This document shows positions 7,813-13,931 of a DNA stretch of 13,931 bases, one piece after another. The notes under the pieces were generated by a model, which saw only the letters and a program-made list of their open reading frames with translations, had not been told where the DNA came from and searched no databases. The translations under genes were made by a program, and so were the position numbers. The DNA lies in the NCBI GenBank assembly GCA_030631415.1, contig DAOVLE010000142.1:1-13931 (forward strand), written 5' to 3'. Origin of the DNA: JAAEQG01 sp023133475. GTDB lineage: Bacteria > Planctomycetota > Phycisphaerae > UBA1845. How positions within the stretch are numbered: the stretch's first letter is position 1; every line of letters starts with the position of its first letter.

Positions 7813-7919
7813 TGACGGGTGGCCCTTGACCATGCCACCCGCCGTGGGGAACGCGAATGGTATCAGGTATTCGTGTCCCCCACCGCTAAAGCGATGGGCC
7901 ACCCGGCCGACCTACAAAC
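7813..7919. repeat. Palindromic intergenic element, copy 2
   Basis: Starting from the left the element has GGGTGGCCCTTGACCATG with CCACCC, then GTGGGGAACGCGAATG (7844-7859), which pairs imperfectly (3 mismatches) with 7868-7883. CGCTAAAGCG (7884-7893), GGGCCACCCGG (7896-7906) and GACCTACAAACT follow, up to the last base before the helicase stop codon. The last part matches 2335-2380 except for the extra hairpin there. It may form the 3' end of the helicase transcript. Confidence 0.75.
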
Positions 7920-10106
7920 TTACTCCACCTCGTCGTAGTCCACGCGGGTCAGGTCGGCAAACTCCAGGACCCAGGATTCGTCACTGCCGTCCTGGAAGGC
8001 GACGCTTACGTGCGTGCGCTGGGCGCCGCGGCGGAAGAACGTCACCTTGCCCAACCCGCGCGCGGGGTGACGGACAAGCGAACCAATCTCCCACAAATCG
8101 ATGTCCTCGGGCAGTTGGCCGCCAGGCTGGGCGGTCTTGCGCCTTGGCGACGGCTTACCGGCAATGGTCACCCGTTCGACCTCGTCAGCCGGCAGCACGC
8201 GAATGAACCGCGAATGCATCGCAGGCATCTCCACACCGCGGAACATACGGCGGCGGCAGTTGATCATGTTCAACTCGCGCATGGCCCGGGTCATACCCAC
8301 AAAGCACAGACGACACTCCTCCTCCTCGTCCTCGATCGCTTGTGCACTGGACTCGCCACCACGCGACAACGGCAGCAGACCATCCTCGAGCCCCATCATG
8401 AACACGACGGAAAACTCCAGGCCCTTGCACGCATGCAAGGTCATCAGCGTGACCATCGCCTGCCCGCTCTCCACGGAGTCCACATCGCCCAGCAGGCTGG
8501 TGTGCTCGAGCCAATCCATCAGGGTCGTCTCGGGATATTCCTGCTGAAAGCAGGCAGCGGCGTTGATAAGTTCGTTGACGTTGTCCAGTGGGCTGCTGTT
8601 GATTTCCGCCTCGCGGTTCAGTTCCGCCAGCAACCCGGACCGCAGGAGCGTCTCCTCGACGACCACCCGCGGGGGTTGATCCGCCATGGATTGCAAATCC
8701 GCCATCAGTTCGGCGAAGTTCTCGACGCGGCCACACGCTCGCCCGATACCCGGCACCGACCCCGTCTGCTTGACGACTTCCATCAGCGGCATGCCCAGAG
8801 TCGCGGCGTGATGCTTGAGGCGGCTCACCGTGGTGGCGCCGATGCCCCGTGCCGGGCGGTTGATCGCCCGCAACAGGGCGATGTCCGCCGCCGGGTTAAC
8901 CAACACTCGCAGATAAGCGAGCACGTCCTTGATTTCCTTGCGGCTATAGAACTCGGTCCCGCGAGCCACCTGATACGCAATCCCCGCCCGCAGCAAAGCC
9001 TCCTCCACCGGGCGGCTCATGGCATTGATGCGGTAGAACACCGCGATGTCCGAGAGGGAGGTGCCGGCTTGTATGTGGCGGTTGATCTGTTTGGCGATCC
9101 AGGCAGCCTCCTCCTTGGCATCCTCGCACTCGACCACGCGGGCCTTTAGGCCTGGCTCATTCTCGGTCCACAGGGTCTTCTTCTTGCGGTTGACGTTTGC
9201 GGCGATGACCCGGTCGGCAGCCGTCAGAATCCACTGTGTCGAGCGGTAGTTCTGCTCCAGCCGCACCACTTTGGCGTTGGGGTAGTCTTCCTCGAAGTGC
9301 AGGATGTTGCCGATGTCCGCCCCACGCCAGCCGTAAATCGACTGGTCCGGATCGCCGGTGGCGCAGATGTTCGCCTGCTCCAGGGTCAGCAGATGCGAGA
9401 TGATGTACTGGGCTTCGTTGGTGTCCTGGTACTCGTCGATGAGCAGATACCGATACCGCGCTTCCAACCGCCGCCGCAAGGGCTCCTCGTTTTGCAACAG
9501 CCGTGCGGTCTTGAGCAGCAGATCGTCAAAGTCCACCGCCCCGTGCTCGGTCAGCAGTCGTTCGTAGGCCTGATAGATCATAGCCAACGCACGTTCGGGC
9601 CAGTCCGAGGCATTCTCCTCGAACTGGCGGGCGGTCTGCATGGCGTTTTTGGCCCGGCTGATCTTCGCGTGCACCGCCGCCGGTGACCAGTTGGCGGTTG
9701 AAAGGGCTGCCTGTTCGATGGCTTCTTTGACCAGCTTGCGCTGATCGTCGATGTCGTAGATAGTGAAGTTGGCCGGCAGGCCCGCCTGTTCGTGGTGGAT
9801 GCGCAGCAACCGCACCCCCAGGGCGTGGAACGTGCAAATGGTCATCTCCCGGGGGATGCCCAATGCCATGATCCGCTCGCGCATCTCGTTGGCGGCTTTG
9901 TTGGTGAAGGTGATCGCCAGCACCTCGGAAGGCTTGGCTACGGTATGAGCCAGGTACGCCGCCCGCCGTGTGATAACCCGCGTCTTGCCGCTGCCGGCAC
10001 CAGCCAGCACCAGCAACGGGCCATCCGTATGCGTCACCGCCGACCGTTGGGGGTCGTTCAAACCTGTCAGAAGGGCTTCGATGTCCCGCTTCAGACGTCC
10101 GAGCAT
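7920..10106 (-). CDS. pcrA: UvrD/PcrA-type superfamily 1 DNA helicase
   Basis: This is an ATP-driven 3'-5' DNA helicase of the UvrD/PcrA branch, acting in the cytoplasm in repair and in clearing proteins from DNA. From the ATG at 10106 it has 728 residues, close to UvrD (720) and PcrA (724). Motifs in order: Q-motif with Gln20 (L-N-D-P-Q-R); Walker A G-A-G-S-G-K-T (36-42); Ia (T-F-T-N-K-A-A-N-E-M); Walker B D-E-Y-Q-D (224-228); motif III (G-D-P-D-Q-S-I-Y-G-W-R-G, about 250); motif IV (Q-N-Y-R-S-T); motif V (T-L-H-A-C-K-G-L-E-F, about 557); motif VI (F-V-G-M-T-R-A, about 602). The end (G-S-L-V-R-H-P-A-R-G-L-G-K-V) is the Tudor-like tail of PcrA-type enzymes. There is no RecB-like nuclease. A longer frame opens with TTG at 10163, but its extra 19 codons come from a GTCCAAA repeat, so I reject that start. 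UvrD and PcrA cannot be told apart by sequence alone. Confidence 0.95.
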   Translation of the reverse strand: MLGRLKRDIEALLTGLNDPQRSAVTHTDGPLLVLAGAGSGKTRVITRRAAYLAHTVAKPSEVLAITFTNKAANEMRERIMALGIPREMTICTFHALGVRLLRIHHEQAGLPANFTIYDIDDQRKLVKEAIEQAALSTANWSPAAVHAKISRAKNAMQTARQFEENASDWPERALAMIYQAYERLLTEHGAVDFDDLLLKTARLLQNEEPLRRRLEARYRYLLIDEYQDTNEAQYIISHLLTLEQANICATGDPDQSIYGWRGADIGNILHFEEDYPNAKVVRLEQNYRSTQWILTAADRVIAANVNRKKKTLWTENEPGLKARVVECEDAKEEAAWIAKQINRHIQAGTSLSDIAVFYRINAMSRPVEEALLRAGIAYQVARGTEFYSRKEIKDVLAYLRVLVNPAADIALLRAINRPARGIGATTVSRLKHHAATLGMPLMEVVKQTGSVPGIGRACGRVENFAELMADLQSMADQPPRVVVEETLLRSGLLAELNREAEINSSPLDNVNELINAAACFQQEYPETTLMDWLEHTSLLGDVDSVESGQAMVTLMTLHACKGLEFSVVFMMGLEDGLLPLSRGGESSAQAIEDEEEECRLCFVGMTRAMRELNMINCRRRMFRGVEMPAMHSRFIRVLPADEVERVTIAGKPSPRRKTAQPGGQLPEDIDLWEIGSLVRHPARGLGKVTFFRRGAQRTHVSVAFQDGSDESWVLEFADLTRVDYDEVE

Positions 10107-10150
10107 GATCGCAGTGTGTATAGCCGCTGAGCGGCTCCGCGTCCAGTTCA

Positions 10151-10179
10151 GTCCAAAGTCCAAGGTCCAAAGTCCAAAG
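10151..10179. repeat. GTCCAAA heptamer tandem repeat
   Basis: Four 7-base units GTCCAAA/GTCCAAG run head to tail, with the start of a fifth (GTC) lost in the next bases. They lie just upstream of the helicase start. On the minus strand they read as an open frame that extends the helicase frame upstream to a TTG, which is why automatic start calls may be too long here. Confidence 0.75.
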
Positions 10180-10211
10180 TCGGTGACACCGGCGTCCTCG
10201 CCGGTGGTGAT

Positions 10212-10292
10212 GGGTGGCCCATGGCTTTAGCCGTGGGGAACACGCTCGGATGAACTATTCGTGTCCCCCACCGCTAAAGCGATGGGCCACCC
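10212..10292. repeat. Palindromic intergenic element, copy 3 (most complete)
   Basis: The 33-base arms 10212-10244 and 10260-10292 are reverse complements except for three positions and enclose a 15-base loop. Each arm also holds a short self-complementary core: GGCT-TT-AGCC on the left, CGCT-AA-AGCG on the right. Two of the three arm-to-arm mismatches are exactly the outer base pair of this core, changed together from G:C to C:G. The DNA or RNA could thus form either one long hairpin or two small ones. Confidence 0.85.
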
Positions 10293-10302
10293 GCCAAGTC
10301 CG

Positions 10303-10335
<33 letters not shown>

Positions 10336-10425
10336 TTCGTTTGTTCCGTGGCGAGTTTTCCGGGCGTGGTTTGAGCTTTTTTGATCCACTTAAGTCGGTG
10401 CGATTCCCCACCGATACGGCAACTG

Positions 10426-10902
10426 ATGCACTACAGTCAGGCCCCACAATTCTACGCCATGCCCAATCTGGTGCTGATCCAGCAGAAAAGCTTTGCGTGC
10501 GTGTGCACCTGGATTGTCGAAGCACGGTCCCATCGGGTGTTGTGTTTTCTGGCTGGTTTGTGGACCATAAACATCTTCGATCTGGCTTTGACGTTGATCG
10601 CCTACCGGCAAGGGCTGTTGCATGAAACCAATCCGATCGCGTTGACCATTCTCGAACGTGGCCCCGAGGCGGTGTGCCTGTTCAAATGCGTTCTGGTCGC
10701 CATTGGAAGCGTGATCCTGTTCCACTATCGCCGCCGGTTGTTGGCGGAATTCACCGCCGCCGGCCTGCTGCTGATCTACACGCTGGTTGCGGTGCAATGG
10801 AAGTGGTGTTACGAGTTGTACGAATTGGCCCATACCGGTGGGGTATCAAACTCGGACCTGATGCGGGTAGGTGCCTGGGCCTCGGACCTGCCGGTGCTTT
10901 AG
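10426..10902 (+). CDS. Small integral membrane protein, DUF5658-like
   Basis: From the ATG at 10426 the product has 158 residues. Three hydrophobic segments are visible: about 38-60 (L-A-G-L-W-T-I-N-I-F-D-L-A-L-T-L), 80-99 (V-C-L-F-K-C-V-L-V-A-I-G-S-V-I-L) and 108-127 (A-A-G-L-L-L-I-Y-T-L-V-A-V). The first carries an N-x-x-D-x-x-x-T pattern followed by G-L-L-H-E-T-N-P-I-A. That arrangement fits the DUF5658 membrane family, whose function is unknown. An earlier frame opening (TTG, 10381) and a later ATG (10459) are possible; none has a clear ribosome site. The stop codon TAG lies in the left arm of a palindromic element, and the neighbour on the other strand ends in the right arm. Confidence 0.75.
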   Translation: MHYSQAPQFYAMPNLVLIQQKSFACVCTWIVEARSHRVLCFLAGLWTINIFDLALTLIAYRQGLLHETNPIALTILERGPEAVCLFKCVLVAIGSVILFHYRRRLLAEFTAAGLLLIYTLVAVQWKWCYELYELAHTGGVSNSDLMRVGAWASDLPVL

Positions 10903-10961
10903 CCGGGTTCCAAGTTTCGATGAATCGTGCGTGCTCCGCGGTGAAATATCCGGGCTAAAGC
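10896..10961. repeat. Palindromic element, copy 4, spanning the ends of two convergent genes
   Basis: GCTTTAGCCGGG (10896-10907) pairs with CCGGGCTAAAGC (10950-10961) at 11 of 12 positions around a 42-base loop. The right arm can also fold alone (GGGCT-AA-AGCCC). The TAG inside CTTTAG is the stop codon of the plus-strand gene (10900-10902) and, read on the other strand, of the minus-strand gene (10957-10955). The stem may work as a two-way terminator. Confidence 0.75.
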
Positions 10962-11938
10962 CCTGGGGCACCCTGCGGAGGCAGCCCTTCACCATCGACA
11001 TCGGAGGGGAGCAAAACACCCATACGCACCGACTCGGTGCGATCGACGATGGCTATGACCACAACAACATACCACTTGCCCGACCGCCCTCTAATCCGCA
11101 TCCCGTGGCCTGGTTTGACGTCGCGGGCCTTTGCCACCCGCCGCGAGCCCAGGTAGAGGTCGAAATCCGCGTCGGGGTCGGGGTCGGTGTCTTTGAGGCG
11201 CACGTGGATATCGTCGATCAGATGGCTGCGACGTGGGAAGCGATGGTCCTTGACGCTGAGGATTGCCGTCATCAGGTAATCCGTATCGCTCTCCCGAGAG
11301 CGCCCGACGGTTATTCCCGAGTCATGAGAGGGTGTTTCGACAGTTGTGATTTCGGCCTCCTCAGCCGCGGTGGGTTCATGCCCGGACGGCTGGCCCGTCG
11401 CGGTCTGAAGCTCCTCCTGCCGGTGCGGCTGTGACCTGCCGGCCTCACTTCGGGGGCGTGAAGCGGCGGAGGCAACCATCAGTGCCTTTTCGCCCTGCTT
11501 TGCCCAAGCCGCTTTTGCTGGAGCGACTTCCTCCGGATGGTACTGTTCGAGCATCTTGATTACGCGAACGATGGCGGCGTCATCGGGTGTGATTGTCAGC
11601 GTCCGCATGTACAGTCGCCAGGCTTCGGCGTAGTTATTCTGGTCGGCGGCGCGCCCGGCAAGTTGTTCGTAATGGCGGGCGGCGCGCGGAGCCACCCGAG
11701 CGATTGCTGCCTGCACCGTTCCGCGGGAGGGTCGCTGCTGGGCCTCGTCGCAATAATACTCATATGCACGGTGGTAATAACCTTGCCGTTCCGCCCGCTC
11801 GCCCAGGCGCATGTTGGTCGTGGTCTGACACCCGGCAAGCAAAACACACACTGACATCGCCACAACAACCACAGGCAACAGATGCCATGCCCTCACTGGC
11901 GTTAGCCGGTCTTGTTCACGCCGCAGAAATCGCAACAT
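10955..11938 (-). CDS. Lipoprotein with TPR-like helices and unknown C-terminal domain
   Basis: From the ATG at 11938 the product has 327 residues. A hydrophobic leader (P-V-V-V-V-A-M-S-V-C-V-L-L-A-G-C) ends in a lipobox, with lipidated Cys at 37. The following residues are Q-T, not Asp, which predicts outer-membrane sorting if the E. coli rule applies. Residues about 45-130 are helical with TPR-like spacing (G-Y-Y-H-R-A-Y-E-Y-Y; N-Y-A-E-A-W-R-L-Y). Residues about 145-205 are a polar Glu/Ser/Pro-rich linker. Residues about 210-310 form a compact region with alternating strands (D-I-H-V-R-L-K; F-D-L-Y-L-G; W-Y-V-V-V-V-I-A-I-V) that I do not recognise. The frame is open upstream to a GTG at 12016, but the extra residues would push the leader inward. 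The last residues and stop codon lie in the palindromic element. Role unknown; possibly an envelope assembly factor. Confidence 0.8.
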   Translation of the reverse strand: MLRFLRREQDRLTPVRAWHLLPVVVVAMSVCVLLAGCQTTTNMRLGERAERQGYYHRAYEYYCDEAQQRPSRGTVQAAIARVAPRAARHYEQLAGRAADQNNYAEAWRLYMRTLTITPDDAAIVRVIKMLEQYHPEEVAPAKAAWAKQGEKALMVASAASRPRSEAGRSQPHRQEELQTATGQPSGHEPTAAEEAEITTVETPSHDSGITVGRSRESDTDYLMTAILSVKDHRFPRRSHLIDDIHVRLKDTDPDPDADFDLYLGSRRVAKARDVKPGHGMRIRGRSGKWYVVVVIAIVDRTESVRMGVLLPSDVDGEGLPPQGAPGL

Positions 11939-12184
11939 GCTGCGAACAAGGAAATTGCGGTTCAGATGGCCAATCCCTCCCGTTGACCCCGTGTGTATGA
12001 CTCTTTCGCCGTGCACTTCGTTGACTTCTTAGTTTGTCCAACTCTGCGGTGGATTACCCCGGTCAGCTCAACCGCTACGACCGCAGCTTTGCACAGAGCT
12101 TACTCTACTGCACCCATGTTGTGAATCAATCAGCAGGGGTGGCGGGTGGAACCCGCCCTACACTACTGCGTGGCACCTGCGGCT
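11939..12184. other. Intergenic region upstream of the lipoprotein gene
   Basis: No gene is seen. The half next to the lipoprotein gene should contain its promoter, which I cannot define. The other half contains a hairpin for the preceding gene (12141-12157) and half of an inverted repeat that crosses its stop codon (12170-12204). Confidence 0.5.
12141..12157 (-). terminator. Hairpin downstream of the dockerin-like protein gene
   Basis: A perfect 7-bp stem (GGCGGGT / ACCCGCC) has a 3-base loop. It lies 27 bases beyond the stop codon at 12185-12187 on the minus strand and is followed by no T-run. The sequence GGGTGGAACCCGCCCTAC resembles half of the repeat at 7685-7794. Confidence 0.5.
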
Positions 12185-12204
12185 TTATGGGCTTCTGGTG
12201 CCAC
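12170..12204. repeat. Perfect inverted repeat across a stop codon
   Basis: GTGGCACC (12170-12177) pairs perfectly with GGTGCCAC (12197-12204) over a 19-base loop. The loop contains the TAA stop codon of the minus-strand gene. It could fold in the mRNA end. Confidence 0.55.
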
Positions 12205-13051
12205 TGAAGTGACCCTGGAATGCCCCGAAGTCATTCAGGTCAACGTCCTCGTCTTTGTCGAAATCGAAGGCATCAAGACACATCTGCCCGGTAACCTCCG
12301 GGATGGTCGGGGTCGGCGGCGTATCGGGGCCAGGCATGCAATCCACGAATACCGCATAATCATCAAGGTCCACGTCGCCATCGCCGTCAAAATCGCCGGG
12401 GGCCGACGCCTCGTCGATGGTCAAAAACGCCTTGGTGGACGGGTCTGAATCAACCGCGTCGATAAAAGCCTGGTTCGAGGAATATGGTGTATCCGGGTCG
12501 ATCTGAAACCGAAAAGCCACCTTGTCGTCACCGTCGTGCAAAGACTCGCTCACAACGCTGCTGACATCCAACGAGTATTCAGTGGGCAGTTGATAGGGGC
12601 TGATCGTGACACTGCCCTGGAATACCGCCGGAACGGATGAAAAATCCCCCAACGTCTCCAGCAAGTCAGCGGGATAACTGTACACGTGCACGTCCACGTC
12701 CGGGAAAGGCCAGATAGGAGCCCCCCGAATCGTAAAGGTCAGCATAGCCGAAACCGGCGGTTCGAGGGATACACTGCTCAGGTTATACTCCCACACCACG
12801 CGGTGCTCGAAATTCGGGCTGCCGACCTTGGTGCTCAGGGTGATGGACCCCTCGTAGCTGGTGTTGTTGAAGTACCAGTCGGCATCATCCGCGACGCCGT
12901 CAAACGCCCCATAAATGCCGCCGTCCACCAGTGTCCCATCTTTGCATGGATAAACGGTCTGGGCGGCTGCCGCGATCGAGCAGCACACCATCCACCCGCC
13001 GAGCATTCCCGCCATTGCAACAAGTCTCATCATGCGCCCAACTCCAATCAC
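12185..13051 (-). CDS. Secreted jelly-roll-like protein with C-terminal dockerin-like module
   Basis: From the GTG at 13051 the product has 288 residues. The start is supported by AGGAGGTGA at 13056-13064, seven bases from the GTG core spacing. An ATG at 13033 has a weaker GGAG eight bases upstream and is a real alternative (282 residues). A signal peptide (R-L-V-A-M-A-G-M-L-G-G-W) ends near A-A-A-A-Q. The body is beta-rich, with paired strands and Y-S-L-D-V-S-S-V-V near its end, resembling the jelly-roll domains (CBM96/DNRLRE type) found in secreted proteins; this fold call is tentative. The tail has two calcium loops (D-F-D-G-D-G-D-V-D-L-D-D-Y and D-F-D-K-D-E-D-V-D-L-N-D-F) separated by a linker with two Cys. 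The giant protein has the same module near residue 1216. It probably acts outside the cell; substrate unknown. Confidence 0.85.
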   Translation of the reverse strand: MIGVGRMMRLVAMAGMLGGWMVCCSIAAAAQTVYPCKDGTLVDGGIYGAFDGVADDADWYFNNTSYEGSITLSTKVGSPNFEHRVVWEYNLSSVSLEPPVSAMLTFTIRGAPIWPFPDVDVHVYSYPADLLETLGDFSSVPAVFQGSVTISPYQLPTEYSLDVSSVVSESLHDGDDKVAFRFQIDPDTPYSSNQAFIDAVDSDPSTKAFLTIDEASAPGDFDGDGDVDLDDYAVFVDCMPGPDTPPTPTIPEVTGQMCLDAFDFDKDEDVDLNDFGAFQGHFSGTRSP

Positions 13052-13055
13052 CCTC

Positions 13056-13064
13056 TCACCTCCT
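13056..13064 (-). promoter_or_regulatory. Strong ribosome binding site deciding a GTG start
   Basis: On the minus strand the sequence AGGAGGTGA is a near-perfect anti-16S match. It places the start at the GTG at 13051-13049 rather than at the ATG at 13033, which would be 25 bases away. A second, weaker GGAG at 13042-13045 could still serve the ATG. Confidence 0.6.
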
Positions 13065-13083
13065 TCACAAGTCTGCCTGCCGG

Positions 13084-13156
13084 GGGTGGCCTGGGGCTTT
13101 AGCCCTTTGGAAACACGAATCGCGTCAGGCATTCGCGTTCCCCACCCCTAAAGCGG
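13084..13156. repeat. Palindromic intergenic element, copy 5
   Basis: GGGTGGCCTGGGGCTTTAGC opens the left arm, followed by GGAAACACGAAT; the right arm has ATTCGCGTTCCCCACC and CTAAAGCGG. The order of words matches the copy at 10212-10292 (GGGTGGCC, GGCTTTAGCC, GGAACACG, loop, CGTG-CCCCAC, CTAAAGCG). It is more diverged. The reading frame of the cytochrome remnant runs into it and stops at the TAA inside GGCTAAAGCC. Confidence 0.7.
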
Positions 13157-13802
13157 TTGTCGATAAACCCCGTCATGGCACGGAAATTGGTGCCACCACC
13201 CACACCGGTCGTCAGGTCCCCTCCATCAAATAACTTGTCACGATCGCCGATATCATCGTGACAGCCGAGGCACCACTGTTCCTTGCCGGGCTTAAGATGC
13301 CCGTCCTCGTAAACGCCTTCGTCCCAGTTGTGTTTGGCGCCGATAGCCGAACTGGAACTGGCGTACGCCATCGGTGTCGAACACCTGCACACGGTAGTTT
13401 TCCTGATCAGCCACCAGGATACGGTTGTTCGTCGCATCGAAGGCGATCGCGCTGGGATACTTGAACTCGCCCGAACCGCTGCCGCGAAGCCCTAGAATCA
13501 AGCCCAGCGACTCGTCACTCTCGAAGGCATAAATGCGGTCGCCGCCGCTGTCCACCACGTAAACCCGTTCGCCGGCGGCATCCATCGCCAGGTCGGTGGG
13601 TTTTACGAAGTTCACCATGGGGTTCCCATCGCCCAGGAAGCGCAGGAAGTTGAACCCGCTGTCATACACGCCCACCTTGCCGTCATCGCGACGGGAGACG
13701 AAAATCCGCCCATCGGGATGAACCGCCACCCCCAATGGGCCGGACGGCTCCGACCACGCCCCCAGATAGGCTCCCGCCAGGTCGAATCGCACCAAGTGAC
13801 AT
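13099..13802 (-). pseudogene. Broken NHL-repeat / cytochrome c (CxxCH) protein
   Basis: On the minus strand the piece from 13795 to about 13345 codes for NHL beta-propeller blades (G-P-L-G-V-A-V-H-P-D-G-R-I-F-V; K-P-T-D-L-A-M-D; Y-P-S-A-I-A-F-D; V-Q-V-F-D). The continuation (H-N-W-D-E-G-V-Y-E-D-G) lies in a second frame and holds one haem motif, W-C-L-G-C-H (CxxCH at 13272-13258). The two frames must be joined near 13335-13345 by a frameshift. The front is also broken: AGGAGG (13811-13816) sits eight bases before an ATG at 13802, but that ATG is out of frame with the NHL blades and no signal peptide is encoded, although such a protein would have to be exported for haem attachment. The back runs into palindromic element copy 5. 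I read this as a decayed or deletion-fused gene. Sequencing error could explain one break, less easily all three. Confidence 0.75.
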
Positions 13803-13892
13803 GACTTCCACCTCCTGTATTGTAATGTTGCCCCCTGCTATTCTAGCATAATTACCCTATGTATGTGTCCACTTAGCCCGCATTTCTCACAC

Positions 13893-13917
13893 CGCAGAGA
13901 GCGCGGAGATCGCAGAG
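13893..13917. repeat. CGCAGAG-type low-complexity repeat, right copy
   Basis: This stretch reads CGCAGAGAGCGCGGAGATCG then CAGAG. It shares the CGCAGAG word and spacing with 37-60 at the other end of the window, in the same orientation. No gene is visible between it and the cytochrome remnant. Confidence 0.55.
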
Positions 13918-13931
13918 TATTTCCTGGAAAG

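Larger units (their letters stand above)
7537..7919. other. Intergenic region between helicase and giant gene
   Basis: No gene is seen in these 383 bases. The part next to the giant gene (7551-7684) must hold its promoter if the gene is transcribed alone, but I cannot pick -35/-10 boxes with confidence. A 7-bp inverted repeat at 7581-7600 (GATTCCC / GAGAATC, one wobble) is a possible operator. The remainder consists of two repeat elements, 7685-7794 and 7813-7919. Confidence 0.5.

Noticed and set aside
8010..9149. A 379-residue plus-strand open frame opposite the helicase
   Set aside because: The minus strand shows all helicase motifs in order. The plus frame has no motif and is His/Arg/Gln-rich.
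10107..10163. N-terminal extension of the helicase to the TTG at 10163
   Set aside because: The extra residues are encoded by the GTCCAAA repeat and the following spacer. The ATG at 10106 gives the usual N-terminus a few residues before the Q-motif.
12976..13132. Longer N-terminus (to 13132) for the dockerin-like protein
   Set aside because: The extra 27 codons lie in the palindromic element and its flank, and would bury the signal peptide. AGGAGGTGA points to the GTG at 13051.

Overview
The window looks like chromosomal DNA from a GC-rich, Gram-negative, free-living bacterium, most likely a planctomycete of the Phycisphaerae type. I infer this from the exported proteins. They carry runs of the calcium-loop repeat D-C-N-x-N-x-x-P-D-E-C-D-I, a dockerin-like module with a long Cys-containing linker, and a Cys-rich A-C-C-x-P-D-G-x-C module. 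This combination is typical of environmental Planctomycetota genomes. The taxonomic call rests on protein style only, not on a marker gene.

Layout, left to right. 1-298 is intergenic low-complexity sequence. 299-2068 (+) encodes an outer-membrane efflux (TolC-family) lipoprotein. 2069-2394 is a convergent gap full of inverted repeats and hairpins. 2395-7536 (-) encodes a 1713-residue secreted mosaic protein: a seven-repeat FG-GAP propeller, three clusters of calcium-loop repeats, a laminin-B-like domain, dockerin-like pairs and six tandem six-cysteine modules. 7537-7919 holds a large cruciform-forming repeat and a copy of a palindromic intergenic element. 7920-10106 (-) encodes a UvrD/PcrA helicase. 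10107-10425 is a divergent gap made mostly of repeats. 10426-10902 (+) encodes a small DUF5658-like membrane protein. It converges on 10955-11938 (-), a lipoprotein with TPR-like helices and an unrecognised C-terminal domain. 12185-13051 (-) encodes a secreted jelly-roll-like protein with a C-terminal dockerin-like module. 13099-13802 (-) is the broken remnant of an NHL-repeat / cytochrome c (CxxCH) protein. The window ends in the same low-complexity repeat type with which it began.

The genes do not form one operon or one obvious pathway. The common theme is the cell envelope and export: an efflux-type lipoprotein, a second lipoprotein, a membrane protein, two exported calcium-binding proteins and a dead exported cytochrome. 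The exception is the housekeeping helicase. The two exported proteins share a dockerin-like module, which suggests a common anchoring or secretion route (inference).

The most unusual DNA-level signal is a dispersed palindromic element with a G-C-T-A-A-A-G-C core, present in five variants between the genes. Its arms can form hairpins of their own. At 10896-10961 the two arms provide the stop codons of two convergent genes. A second, unrelated cruciform at 7685-7794 shows the same nested-hairpin logic. I found no CRISPR array, tRNA, rRNA, transposase or defence system.
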